Source of the DNA: Zygnema cylindricum
Lineage: Eukaryota > Streptophyta > Zygnematophyceae > Zygnematales > Zygnemataceae
DNA: 26,819 nucleotides
Assembly: GCA_037447655.1 (NCBI GenBank)
Contig: JBBHKE010002791.1
Location: forward strand, 1-26,819
Reading direction: 5' to 3'
Every line of letters starts with the position of its first letter. The first letter of the stretch is position 1. A program made the position numbers and the translations under genes. Shown one piece after another: positions 19,666-26,819 of this stretch. Under the pieces are notes generated by a model, which was not told where the DNA came from, did no database searches, and worked only from the letters and a program-made list of their open reading frames with translations.

Positions 19666-20140
19666 GGCTCTCTCTTTCTGCGAATCCACAACCATTTCTG
19701 CAATAAATTAATTTTCGTGAAGGAACGGATTTGGTCATCCTTTCGGCTAGCATTTCCCCATGCAGTTTATACACAAGTTTGATGATTTTGTTTTCAACTT
19801 TCTCTCTAACAAAACTAAGCCTTATGTTCATATGCTAAGCTTTAAAATGATGCCTGGGATTGGCAACAATTGCAATTACTGCCTGGTTATCATAAAATAT
19901 GTTTTGCACTCCATTCTTTATAAATCCCAATTTTTGCAGCAAAGATTTCACCCACACTAATTCTTTCACAATTACGCATGATACGATATACTCAGCCTCC
20001 ATTGTAGATTGAGCGGCAACTTTCTGTTGTTTGCTATTCTTGCCGCATTCACCCAACCCAATTCGCAAAACATATCCTGCAGTTGACCTTTTGAGTGGCA
20101 CATCTCCATAAGCTCGACTTCTTTTTTGCTGATTTGATTT
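19666..20140 (-). pseudogene. pol: Element B RNase H
   Basis: The minus strand encodes YGDVPLKRSTAGYVL, NSKQQKVAAQSTMEAEYI (Glu), ELVWVKSLLQKLGF, FYDNQAVIAIVANP (Asp) and HHFKA. After a stop at 19832-19834 it continues HMNIRLSFVREKVENKII and MTKSVPSRKLI. The N-terminal part, including the first catalytic Asp of WSDASYG, is removed by the deletion that fuses it to RT near 20125-20135. In other respects it resembles RNase H of element A. Confidence 0.82.
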
Positions 20141-20896
20141 TTCAATAGATTTACTCCAAACTAACAAATCATCCACATAAATTGCAATTAAAATGACACC
20201 ATTTTCATCTTTAAAAAGATAGATCGAGTGATGTGAGTTGATCCGTACGTAACCCTGACTGGTAAGGAACTCATCCAATTTTATGTTCCACTGTCGGGGC
20301 GCTTGTTTCAACGCGTACAATGGCTTAATAAACATGCTCACCTTGTTTTCTTCTCCTTTTATCTACAAATCCCTGCAGTTGTTTCATGAAAATTTCTTCT
20401 TGTAATTCCCCATTTAGAAAAGCGTTTTTTATGTCCGTTTGCTGTATTTCCATGTCTTCCGCTGCAAGAAGACTTAGAAGGACTCTAATTGAGGGAAACC
20501 GAACTCCCGGTGCAAAGGTCTCTTCATAATCGAGTACCTCTTTATGAGTGTATCTTTTTGCTACCAATCTAGCCTTGTACATTTCTATATATTTATCTGG
20601 GTTCAGTTTTAGTTTAAAAACCCATTTACAACCAATGGTGTTCTGTCGAGTGGATAATCTACTAACTCCCATGTGTTTGCCTCTATTATAAAACCCATAT
20701 CCTCAATAATAGTTATTCTCCATGTTTCCCCTTCCAAGCTATTTATAGCTTCCAGATATGTTTTAGGTTCTTCCCGATGGGATAGCTTCGTTAAACTACC
20801 GTTGGCCAGTCTCTCTTGAATCCGTTTGCTGCTTCTCTGTCCTCCTTCAAATTTTGATGCCGGTATTAAGGGTATCCTTAGATTTTGTTTGGGTAT
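20141..20896 (-). pseudogene. pol: Element B reverse transcriptase
   Basis: Begins in the linker (IPASKFEGGQRSSKRIQERL), then ANTWELVDYPLDRT. A frameshift near 20640 is followed by CKWVFKLKLNPD, DYEETFAPGVRFPSIRVLL, QTDIKNAFLNGELQEEIF and, after a second frame change near 20340, PLYALKQAPRQW and IYVDDLLVWS (YVDD at 20179-20168). After SKSIEKSNQQ the frame passes directly into RNase H, so about 170 residues of RT thumb and start of RH are missing. Upstream it is cut at 20901 by a plus-strand LTR; gag, PR and IN of B are absent. Confidence 0.85.
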
Positions 20897-21122
20897 CTCT
20901 TTGTAGAAATTTGTGATTTTTTGGGTATTTTCTAGGTTTTGTAAAGTAAAATAAAATGGGTTAGTTAAGTCAAGGCAGGTAGCTCTTAAAATCTCTTTCA
21001 AGTTTTCACACTTATTGCAGTCAATGAAGACTAGAGAAGGAGATGGAGCCATAGCCGAGGGAAGGAAAAGGTAGGAAGGTAGGGAAGATAAGAGTGAGGC
21101 AAGTCACTCTAAACAAAAACGT

Positions 21123-21190
21123 GCATCCTGTAGGACTTGAACCTTAGACCGGCAGAGCGAGGCGTAGTCGTTAGCTCTAACCGGTTAGTC
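21123..21190 (-). other. tRNA-like module in the 20902 LTR (antisense)
   Basis: The minus strand reads GACTAACCGGTTAGAGC, then GTCTAAGGTTCAAGTCCTAC. The T-loop is TTCAAGT with a partial AAGG/CCT stem. Confidence 0.5.
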
Positions 21191-21455
21191 GTAGAAGATT
21201 GTGGAAGCATATATGGTTCGATTATTTATTTAAAGTTGTAACTATAGGATAAATCTTTCAACATATTAACTAACTTTATGTAACATATATTCAATTGTAA
21301 TATTAGCATGTACAGTGCATCACACAAAACAAATGTACAAGACATTTGTTTGGACGGCTAAAATCAAAATCCAGTCTACATCGGACGACTCACATGCAAG
21401 CCGACATCGCGGATTGACCGCTTTGGCGGTTTGCGGCCATAGCGTCCCCGAAGGA

Positions 21456-21461
21456 CACGTG
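21456..21461. promoter_or_regulatory. G-box in the 20902 LTR
   Basis: CACGTG in GGACACGTGGCA, the same position relative to GGCGGTTTGCGG as in element A. Confidence 0.4.
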
Positions 21462-21990
21462 GCATACTCCCATTGCTCAACAAAATTACTGGAGAGCACC
21501 AGAACGGGTTTAGAGACGACAGGCGTTTGCCTTTTGGCCACATCTTACACTGAGTGTACAGGAAGTACCTGTTTTTCTATGACACCCGGTGCAGCACCAG
21601 TTGTTGCTCAAGTAGTAGCCATCATAAAACAAAAGAAAAAAAGCACTCAAGAAACCAACTTTGACCCACTACATAAAGCAGTCAATATAGCCAGATGCTC
21701 CCAAACTCTACAAAAGTAGAGTATACATTGTGTGTTGAAAACTCACAAAGTTCTAAGAAAAACGCCCAAATAAAACAAGAGATATGCCAAAAGAATATCC
21801 CTTAAAATGCACATATGTGCTCCTCAAACCCCAAAAAAGAATAAATGAAAGTCACTAAGTCCTAAAATTTATACTAATAAATTCTACTACTGCCTATCTA
21901 GCCAATCATAGCACTTTAAAAAATGTTGCGGTACTCTCTAACCGTATTTTAATGTAATCTGATTAGGTACTTGATGTATGTTAATTTATT

Positions 21991-22439
21991 CAACATTGCG
22001 TATACTATTCCGTACAAACAGACAAACCCTAATTGTCTACGAACGTCTTTTACTAACTGTACACATTAATAAACAAATACGTGTGAAGGAAAACTTCAAT
22101 TTCCACCAAGTTATCACCAACATTGAAACTTTATACGTGACGAGATTCGCCGCGTCATAGTGGTCCACTTTCAGATTGTACTAAATCTTTGTCAATCCGA
22201 TCTTGTCTATCGGACGGTATGTCATAATTATATTGTGCGCGCTATTTCGTAATCTTTATTTTACATAGGAGCCGTCCGATATGATCATTTAATTTCGTGC
22301 AGTCCAGATAGTCAATGTACACTAATTGTGATGCACAGTTTCTAAAAAATGTTTTTCAGTCCTAGAGTTTTCCTCTCACAAAACATAGAGATGCCCAAAG
22401 CTTTTTAAAACAAACACTCATCTAAAGCTTTAGACTCTC
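21991..22439. other. Unassigned stretch between the 20902 LTR and element D
   Basis: No gene. GTCCGAT/ATCGGACGG words at about 22195-22280 resemble LTR sequence. A possible start of a 3' LTR for element D (minus) is TGTTTTGTGAGAGG at 22385, but it lacks a clear purine tract. Confidence 0.35.
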
Positions 22440-23097
22440 TTAATCACGTAGCCAATTAGCATCTCTGGAAACCAGTAACTTAGGAACAGGTAAGGCCTTT
22501 TTCAATATGGTAGTCACCTTTTTCTCATCCGTTAAATAACAAAGTATCACAATTTTACCAAAGACCTTCTCACGAACAAAATGCAGTCTAATATCCATAT
22601 GCTTGGTCTTCAAGTGATGTGCAGGATTAGATACAATGGCAATGGCAGCTTGATTGTCACACCACAGAGTTTGCGCACCAATTTGCAAGAAATCAAGCTC
22701 TTGAAGTAGAGATTTCACCCATAGCAATTCTTTGATGGCTGAACATGCAGCCATGTATTCTGCCTAGCCATGTATTCTGGCTCTATTGTTGCCTAGGCAG
22801 TGAACTTTTGAAGCTCGCCTCTCCAACAACACGTTCCTTTTCTTACTCCTAAAACTTATCTCGTTGTCAATCGTTTGCCCGACATCTCAACGTAGCTGGC
22901 ATCACTCCACGTTTGAAGTTTTAGTTCGTCTCCACCAACAGTTAGCTTGAACTCCCAAGTCCTTTCCAAGTATCCTAGGACTCGTTTAGCTGCTTGCTAA
23001 TATTATTTTCATGGATCCTTTAGACTCCTTCTCAGGCACCTGTTACTATTATGTCCGGACGAGCTAAATCTATATAATAGATTGAACAATATTATTT
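22440..23097 (-). pseudogene. pol: Element D RNase H
   Basis: Minus-strand fragments include WSDASYVEM, CCWRGELQKF, then MAACSAIKELLWVKSLLQEL, WCDNQAAIAIVSNP and HMDIRLHFVREKV. The catalytic Asp of DASY and DNQ are visible, and the Glu segment (TIEPEYM) is nearby. The region is disrupted by stops, by a short duplication of CCATGTATTCTG near 22752-22785, and by part of an 89-bp tandem duplication at 23001-23177. The last frame ends at 22440. Confidence 0.78.
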
Positions 23098-23177
23098 TCA
23101 TGGATCCTTTAGACTCCTTCTCAGAGCACCTATTACTATCGCAATGTCCGGACGTGTACAATTCATATAATAGATTT
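23001..23177. repeat. About 89-bp tandem duplication inside element D pol
   Basis: Both units start TATTATTTTCATGGATCCTT (23001 and 23090). The two have since diverged (for example GTTACTATTATGTCC versus ATTACTATCGCAATGTCC), so the duplication is old. Confidence 0.75.
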
Positions 23178-23804
23178 GACTCCCAACAATCAGTCGACAG
23201 GGAATCTTTTCCATAAAATTTGAATCCCCTATTTCTAAACTTTCTCGCACAATTATTCCCGAGTCCATTTCTGCTCCCTCTAATTTATGTATGAATTCCA
23301 TAAGAGTGGCAGCTTTTTTTACATCTTTTTTGTTAAATTTTTCAAGCATATTCCCTATAGCTTCTTTTTTTGTAAGTCTAATAAATCTCTTAGTCCTATC
23401 TCTCTCTACTTTTATTCCAAGAATATACATTGCCTCCTTTAAATGTTTCATTTTTAATCTAGTTTTTAAGGCTTTTTTGATTTTGTTGATTCCCTTGATC
23501 GTTTTAGAAATAATTAACAAGTCATCCACATATACGGCAAGATTTTTTTTTCCATCTTCTCCCTGTATGATATAAACTAAGAGATCAGATCTAATCATAG
23601 TGAATACACGAGTAGTCGAATACTCATTTAAATTTAGATTTTATTACCTCGTGGCCCTTCTTGAGCCCATAAAGTGATTTCAGTTGTGTGCACACCAGAC
23701 TCTCTTTTCCCTTCTTTTGGTACATTTCTGGTTGTTTCATATATTTTTTTTCTTCTAGTTCCCGATGTAAGAAAGCAGTCTTAACATCCATTTGGTGTAT
23801 TTCT
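23098..23804 (-). pseudogene. pol: Element D RT, C-terminal part
   Basis: Starts directly left of the solo LTR with IEIHQMDVKTAFLHRELEE, followed by SLYGLKKG, a broken stretch, and then AVYVDDLLIISK (YVDD at 23532-23521). After that come MYILGIKVERDRTKRFIRLT and IYYMNCTRPDIAIVIGAL. It is split by a stop or frameshift near 23600-23630. It completes the RT begun at 25273-24875. Confidence 0.85.
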
Positions 23805-23933
23805 ATATTTGCAATTCTATGACCTCCATAGGTACACAGAAACTGCAGCTTACTTGAAGCTTTGTAGGATAATTTGAAATGCCCTTCTTCCCTTTGAATC
23901 AACTGCCTCCCAAGTAGGCAAAGATTGCGGTTG

Positions 23934-23951
23934 CCTTCACCCCTGTGAAGG
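23934..23951. other. U5-type hairpin in solo LTR 2
   Basis: CCTTCAC, loop CCCT, GTGAAGG on the plus strand: a perfect 7-bp stem. Equivalents are at 16100-16115, 6916-6930 and, partly, 7058-7070. Confidence 0.55.
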
Positions 23952-24096
23952 TTGGACTCCTTTAAGCCCTATGCAAAAAAAATCAATGAAAACGTCTTAC
24001 CAGACGATTAAATTTCAAATGGCAAAGATGCCAATTTTTATACAAGCTGAGAGAGAGAGAGAGGTGGCTATCTGCCCGAAAAGTCTAAGTCCTATA

Positions 24097-24236
24097 ACCC
24101 CTCTCTAAACCCCCTACTATTGTTGTACGGATCTAATCAAAACACTGTACAGTACAAGAAAGTACAACCCCTCTCTAAACCCCCTACTATTGTTGTACGG
24201 ATCTAATCAAAACACTGTACAATACAAGAAAGTACA
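24097..24236. repeat. 70-bp tandem duplication in solo LTR 2
   Basis: Two units of CCCCTCTCTAAACCCCCTAC onward, period 70, with one mismatch seen (ACAGTACAAG versus ACAATACAAG). It is absent from the other LTRs and is therefore recent. Confidence 0.85.
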
Positions 24237-24596
24237 GCTCCCGATGTACTTGTTGTACGGTCATTGTACGACATGGCCACGGTGGGGACACATGTCACTT
24301 TTGGACTTGTCTCCGAGTTTCCAGCAAATCCTCTATTCGAATGACGAGGCGCCACGTAGCACCTAGTGACACAACGTCCGAAATCAACCAAAACGACTAT
24401 TCCAAAATGTTGGTTTGAATAGGAGTCGTCCGATATTAATGGCATTTGATGTGCGCCGTTCAAATTAGCTGACCGTCCGTATATGAAAATATTCTAACTC
24501 TCTCTATGTTTTCAGTCCTGTAAATCTGTTAATCGGCTTAATCCGCCAGTATTAGTTTTAATAATTATCACGCCTTATATAACCTAGCATTGGTTC

Positions 24597-24665
24597 TAGA
24601 CTATAGGACAACGTTACCGGCTACTGGCTACTGACTATAGGGACCAGGATCAAATCCTTGGTCCG
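24597..24665 (+). other. tRNA-like module in solo LTR 2 (antisense)
   Basis: Reads GACTATAGGACAACGTTACC, then GGCTACTGGCTACTGAC and GGACCAGGATCAAATCCTTG. The T-arm is CCAGG, loop ATCAAAT, CC(T)TGG, the same loop variant as the 5' LTR of A and the B/B' LTR. The middle shares TACCGGCTA and GGCT with element A. Confidence 0.58.
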
Positions 24666-24874
24666 TTTGTCTTTTTGCTAATAGCTAGTCTATCTTCCTC
24701 TTTTGGCTGCTTAGGCAACCATGGCTCCATCTCTCTCTGATCAATCAATCATCAGTGACTACAACAAGTATGATAACTGGAGAGAGAGAGTGGAGCCTAA
24801 CCATTTGAAAAGATCATCTTTTAATTTATATCTTGACCTAGAAAATACATAAAACTCATGTTTTCAACAATATT

Positions 24875-25273
24875 TTCTATGGCTGCTAGTGTTAACAGAA
24901 TGCGACAGTTGGAAATCTGACAACTAGTGAAAATGTCTCCTCATAGTCAATTCACTATTTTTGATCATAACCCTACGCTACTAGCCTACCTTTGTATAAT
25001 TGCTTTGCGATCTGGAGGAAGTTCTACGAGTTCCCACGTTTGGGCCTCCATAATCGTTTTCATTTCGTCATTTGTTGCTGCTATCCAGTGTTCACTTTTT
25101 GGTGCACAAAACGCTTGCTGAATGGTAAGAGGCTCTTCGAAATTTGTATTTAATGCATAATGGTTTGCACTTGCCTTTTGTCGACAAATTGTCCTTCTTC
25201 CCCTCGAAAATTTTGAGGTTGAAATTGAAGGAATCCTTGAACTACGTTTTTGTCTGTGTGACTGTCCGTCCAT
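24875..25273 (-). pseudogene. pol: Element D RT, N-terminal part
   Basis: The minus strand encodes HWIAATNDEMKTIMEAQTWE, then LVELPPDRKAI. A small deletion removes the CKWVFKL block. DYEETFSLVVRFPT is followed by decayed sequence ending AAIEN exactly at the solo LTR boundary. The start at 25273 is only where the open frame begins; the reading continues from the linker upstream. Confidence 0.78.
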
Positions 25274-25592
25274 CTGTGTTCCGATTTGATAAGTCAGCGA
25301 TGTAATGCTCTCGTTGCTCGTTCAACAATGTGGTTATTTTGTCGCTAATTCGTGTATTTTCGTGGATTCCCCTTTCGGCAACTGGATCAATTTGTCGTTG
25401 GTTCAGAGACGGGCCAGTTTCACCTCGTATTGTGTAGATGTCTCCAACTCCCACTTTCGAAGGGTCAACAACGACCCCATCTCGTCGCCGGTTCAGCGTT
25501 GAGACATTCTCATCGCTGCGCGTGTTTGGTGTCTCTCCAATACTCGAGGTCGACCATGGTTTGTGTTCCAGAATCACATATTCGGCAATTTT
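25242..25592 (-). pseudogene. Element D integrase-RT linker
   Basis: The open frame 25577-25242 encodes a hydrophilic, Arg/Thr-rich segment without a recognisable domain, in the position of the variable linker between copia integrase and RT. It overlaps the RT frame by about 30 bases, which marks a frameshift. Confidence 0.55.
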
Positions 25593-26180
25593 CTAAGCTT
25601 TTTTGTTTGCGGTCATTTGAAAGACATCAACTGACTTCTCTTCATATTTTATTCTTATAGTTCTAGTAGCAAAAAAAATATTTTTAACATGTACGTATAC
25701 TCTATACCCTTTTGATTGGTCATCGTAGCGTAGTAAGATTCCAACTACACCTTTTGGCTCCATTTTCCATTTATTTGGAGAATTATCTAACATGACGACA
25801 TTACTTCCAAATACTCTAAAGTGACTAACTTCCGGTTTGGTTCCTGTCCATAATTCATATGGCGTCTTCCCTTTATCTTCTCTAGATTCTATTATATTTT
25901 TAATGTATGTCGCACAATTGAAGGCTTCAGCCCAGAATTTTGCATTTATATTTTTGTCCGCTACCATTGATCTGACATCTGTTAACTCTTTCAGCTACAC
26001 CATTCTGTTTCTCGAGAATATGGGACTATCAAATGACGAGAAATTATGTTTTCTTTTAGATAGTTGATGAATTCTCGTGATAGATACTCTCCGCCATTGT
26101 GTGATATCAATGTTAAAATAGGAACTCCATGAATTTTCTCGCTCCATACCCTGAATTCTTTGAAGTAAGAAAACACTCAC
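25593..26180 (-). pseudogene. pol: Element D integrase core and C-terminal part
   Basis: The minus strand encodes VWSEKIHGVPILTLISHNGG, where the second catalytic Asp of SDNGGEY has become His (26101-26099). A frame change near 26005 is followed by QNGVAERVN, which keeps the Glu, then NAKFWAEAFNCATYIKN, TPYELWTGTKPEVSHFRVFG and LLRYDDQSKGYRVY. The frame 25967-25593 is the longest intact part. Loss of a catalytic Asp plus frameshifts make it inactive. Confidence 0.82.
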
Positions 26181-26819
26181 ATTTCTCTTTCATAAAGTAG
26201 AATTTTGTGAACCTTGAAAAGTCATATGTAAATGTCACCAAGTATCTAAATCCAACGGGGTGATGGTATCATAGCCCGTCGCCATAAATCAGAATGAATT
26301 AATTCTAAAACTCTAGCTGCTCTATGGGTGCTTTCGGAAAGAAAAGGATTTTTATAAATCTTTCCGAGAGCGCATCCATCAAAAAAATGTTATTCCTTAC
26401 TATTAATCTTTACACCTGTAATCATACCTTATTTTACCATTCTATCAAGACTTTCATTGTGGACATGACCAAGTCTTTTATGCCATAAGTCATTTTCAGA
26501 TAGGACAGCCAAATGCAAAACATATTTTTCATTTATATTGGCAAGATCAAGCCTATACATCCGATTTGGACCTCGTGTTCCCACTAGTGCTACTCTGTTT
26601 ATTGACTACTTGCTTTCCATTTATATAAAGCACTTCAAAGCCGTTGCTTTCTACAAGCGAAGTGGAGAAAATATATTTCTTGAGTCAAAAACATAGAGAA
26701 CATCGTTATGTGTTCTTTCAACTTGTTTACCGTCAATGAGAACTTTGAGTGTTGCCCCACCGTTGGCGTTAGAGATGATTAATTGTCCGTCCGCATAATA
26801 AATTTTCTTTGGAGATATT
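26181..26819 (-). pseudogene. pol: Element D protease C-terminus, GAG-pre-integrase and integrase N-terminus (partial)
   Basis: From the window edge leftwards the minus strand encodes YYADGQLIISNANGGATLKV and RTHNDVLYVF (protease C-terminal half), then GTRSKSDV-type text. LWHKRLGHVHNESLDRMV is followed by a stop, then GMITGVKI and a CALGK zinc remnant, and LELIHSDLWR (first integrase Asp). Frames change repeatedly. The DSG active site lies outside the window. Confidence 0.7.

Larger units (their letters stand above)
20902..21990 (+). repeat. Plus-strand copia LTR inserted in element B (right edge uncertain)
   Basis: Starts TGTAGAAATTTGTGATTTTT, with the TATTTTCTAGG block, a CTTATTGCAGTCAATGAA block, GGAGCCATAGCC, an antisense tRNA-like module, GGCGGTTTGCGG and GGACACGTGGCA, in the same order as the LTRs of A. 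TGTAATCTGATT at about 21954 matches 15910 in the A LTR, so it runs at least that far. The 3' end was not located, nor any internal region on the plus strand, so solo versus truncated is open. Its first 150 bases read falsely as the N-terminus of a minus-strand protein. Confidence 0.65.
23810..24869 (-). mobile_element. Solo copia LTR (solo 2) within RT of element D
   Basis: The minus strand begins TGTTGAAAACATGAGTTTTA at 24869 and ends AGAATTGCA at 23810, 1060 bp. The five bases on either side are identical on the plus strand: ATATT at 23805-23809 and 24870-24874, a perfect target-site duplication. LTR blocks match element A: TATTTTCTAGGTC, GTAGTCACTGA, GGAGCCATGGTTGCCT, the tRNA-like module, GTACATCGGGAGCTGTACTTTC, the hairpin at 23934-23951 and CTATGGAGGTC near the end. 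A 70-bp unit within it is tandemly duplicated. Confidence 0.88.
22440..26819 (-). mobile_element. Element D: minus-strand copia, split by a solo LTR, runs off the right edge
   Basis: Reading leftwards from the window edge: protease C-terminal part, GAG-pre-integrase, integrase, linker, RT N-terminal part, then a 1060-bp solo LTR (24869-23810), then RT C-terminal part and RNase H. The two RT halves join at matching residues with only the 5-bp target duplication repeated, which shows they are one element. Gag and the protease active site lie beyond 26819. Confidence 0.8.

Noticed and set aside
20902-21052. N-terminal extension of the minus-strand frame starting at 21052
   Set aside because: These residues are the start of a plus-strand LTR read backwards; the real element B sequence begins at 20896-20901.
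21700-22385. 3' LTR of element D beginning TGTTTTGTGAGAGG at 22385
   Set aside because: It has a CTCTAGGAC word like the LTR start, but no purine tract precedes it and no tRNA-like module or other LTR block follows; left unassigned.
20897-22441. CTCTT at 20897-20901 and 22437-22441 as a target duplication for the 20902 LTR
   Set aside because: The sequence before 22437 does not end in CA, and the two flanks belong to different elements (B and D).
1-26819. CRISPR arrays, bacterial operons, rRNA genes
   Set aside because: No regularly spaced direct repeats, no ribosome-binding-site-led gene strings and no rRNA sequence were seen; the content is eukaryotic transposon sequence.

Overview
The window looks like intergenic, repeat-rich DNA from a large eukaryotic nuclear genome, most likely a land plant. 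It contains several Ty1/copia-type LTR retrotransposons with the plant-like order gag, protease, integrase, reverse transcriptase (RT), RNase H (RH). It also has miniature inverted-repeat elements, AT-rich spacers, and LTRs carrying CACGTG (G-box/ABRE-type) motifs. No intact host gene was found. The plant assignment is an inference from element type and motifs, not from a host gene.

Bases 1-9771 are AT-rich and hold a family of inverted-repeat elements. Their termini resemble pogo/Tc1-mariner MITEs: a TA target, ends beginning CAGT(ACACC), then a core like CGCGAATCGTTATTAG. Copies lie at 511-1073, 1076-1302, 2778-3332, 5294-6238 and 6667-8166. The first two abut and share one TA. The last is split by a minus-strand solo LTR (6893-8067). 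A second possible TIR element spans 8381-9312. An unidentified, broken coding remnant lies at 3551-3924.

Bases 9772-16240 are a structurally complete plus-strand copia element (element A). It has two LTRs of 1065 and 1053 bp and all protein domains. Coding is killed by nonsense codons at 11240, 12644, 12656 and 14070 and by frameshifts near 13176-13184 and 14823. It has no matching target-site duplication. Its right edge cuts into the RT of a minus-strand element (B') whose remainder is not found on the left side, which implies recombination or rearrangement.

Bases 16241-26819 are a graveyard of minus-strand copia elements. B' (19031-16241: PBS, gag, PR, IN, start of RT) and B (20896-19666: RT and RH) appear to share one 620-bp LTR (19031-19650). 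B is cut at 20901 by a plus-strand LTR. Element D runs from beyond the right edge down to 22440 and has a 1060-bp solo LTR (23810-24869) inside its RT, flanked by perfect ATATT duplications.

The most striking observation is that every LTR in the window carries, at roughly the same place and always antisense to the element, a tRNA-like module (tRNA-Arg-like D-arm text plus a T-arm with a TTCAAAT or ATCAAAT loop). Different copies keep stem pairing with different bases. This recalls Cassandra elements, which carry 5S rRNA in their LTRs, but here the passenger resembles a tRNA.
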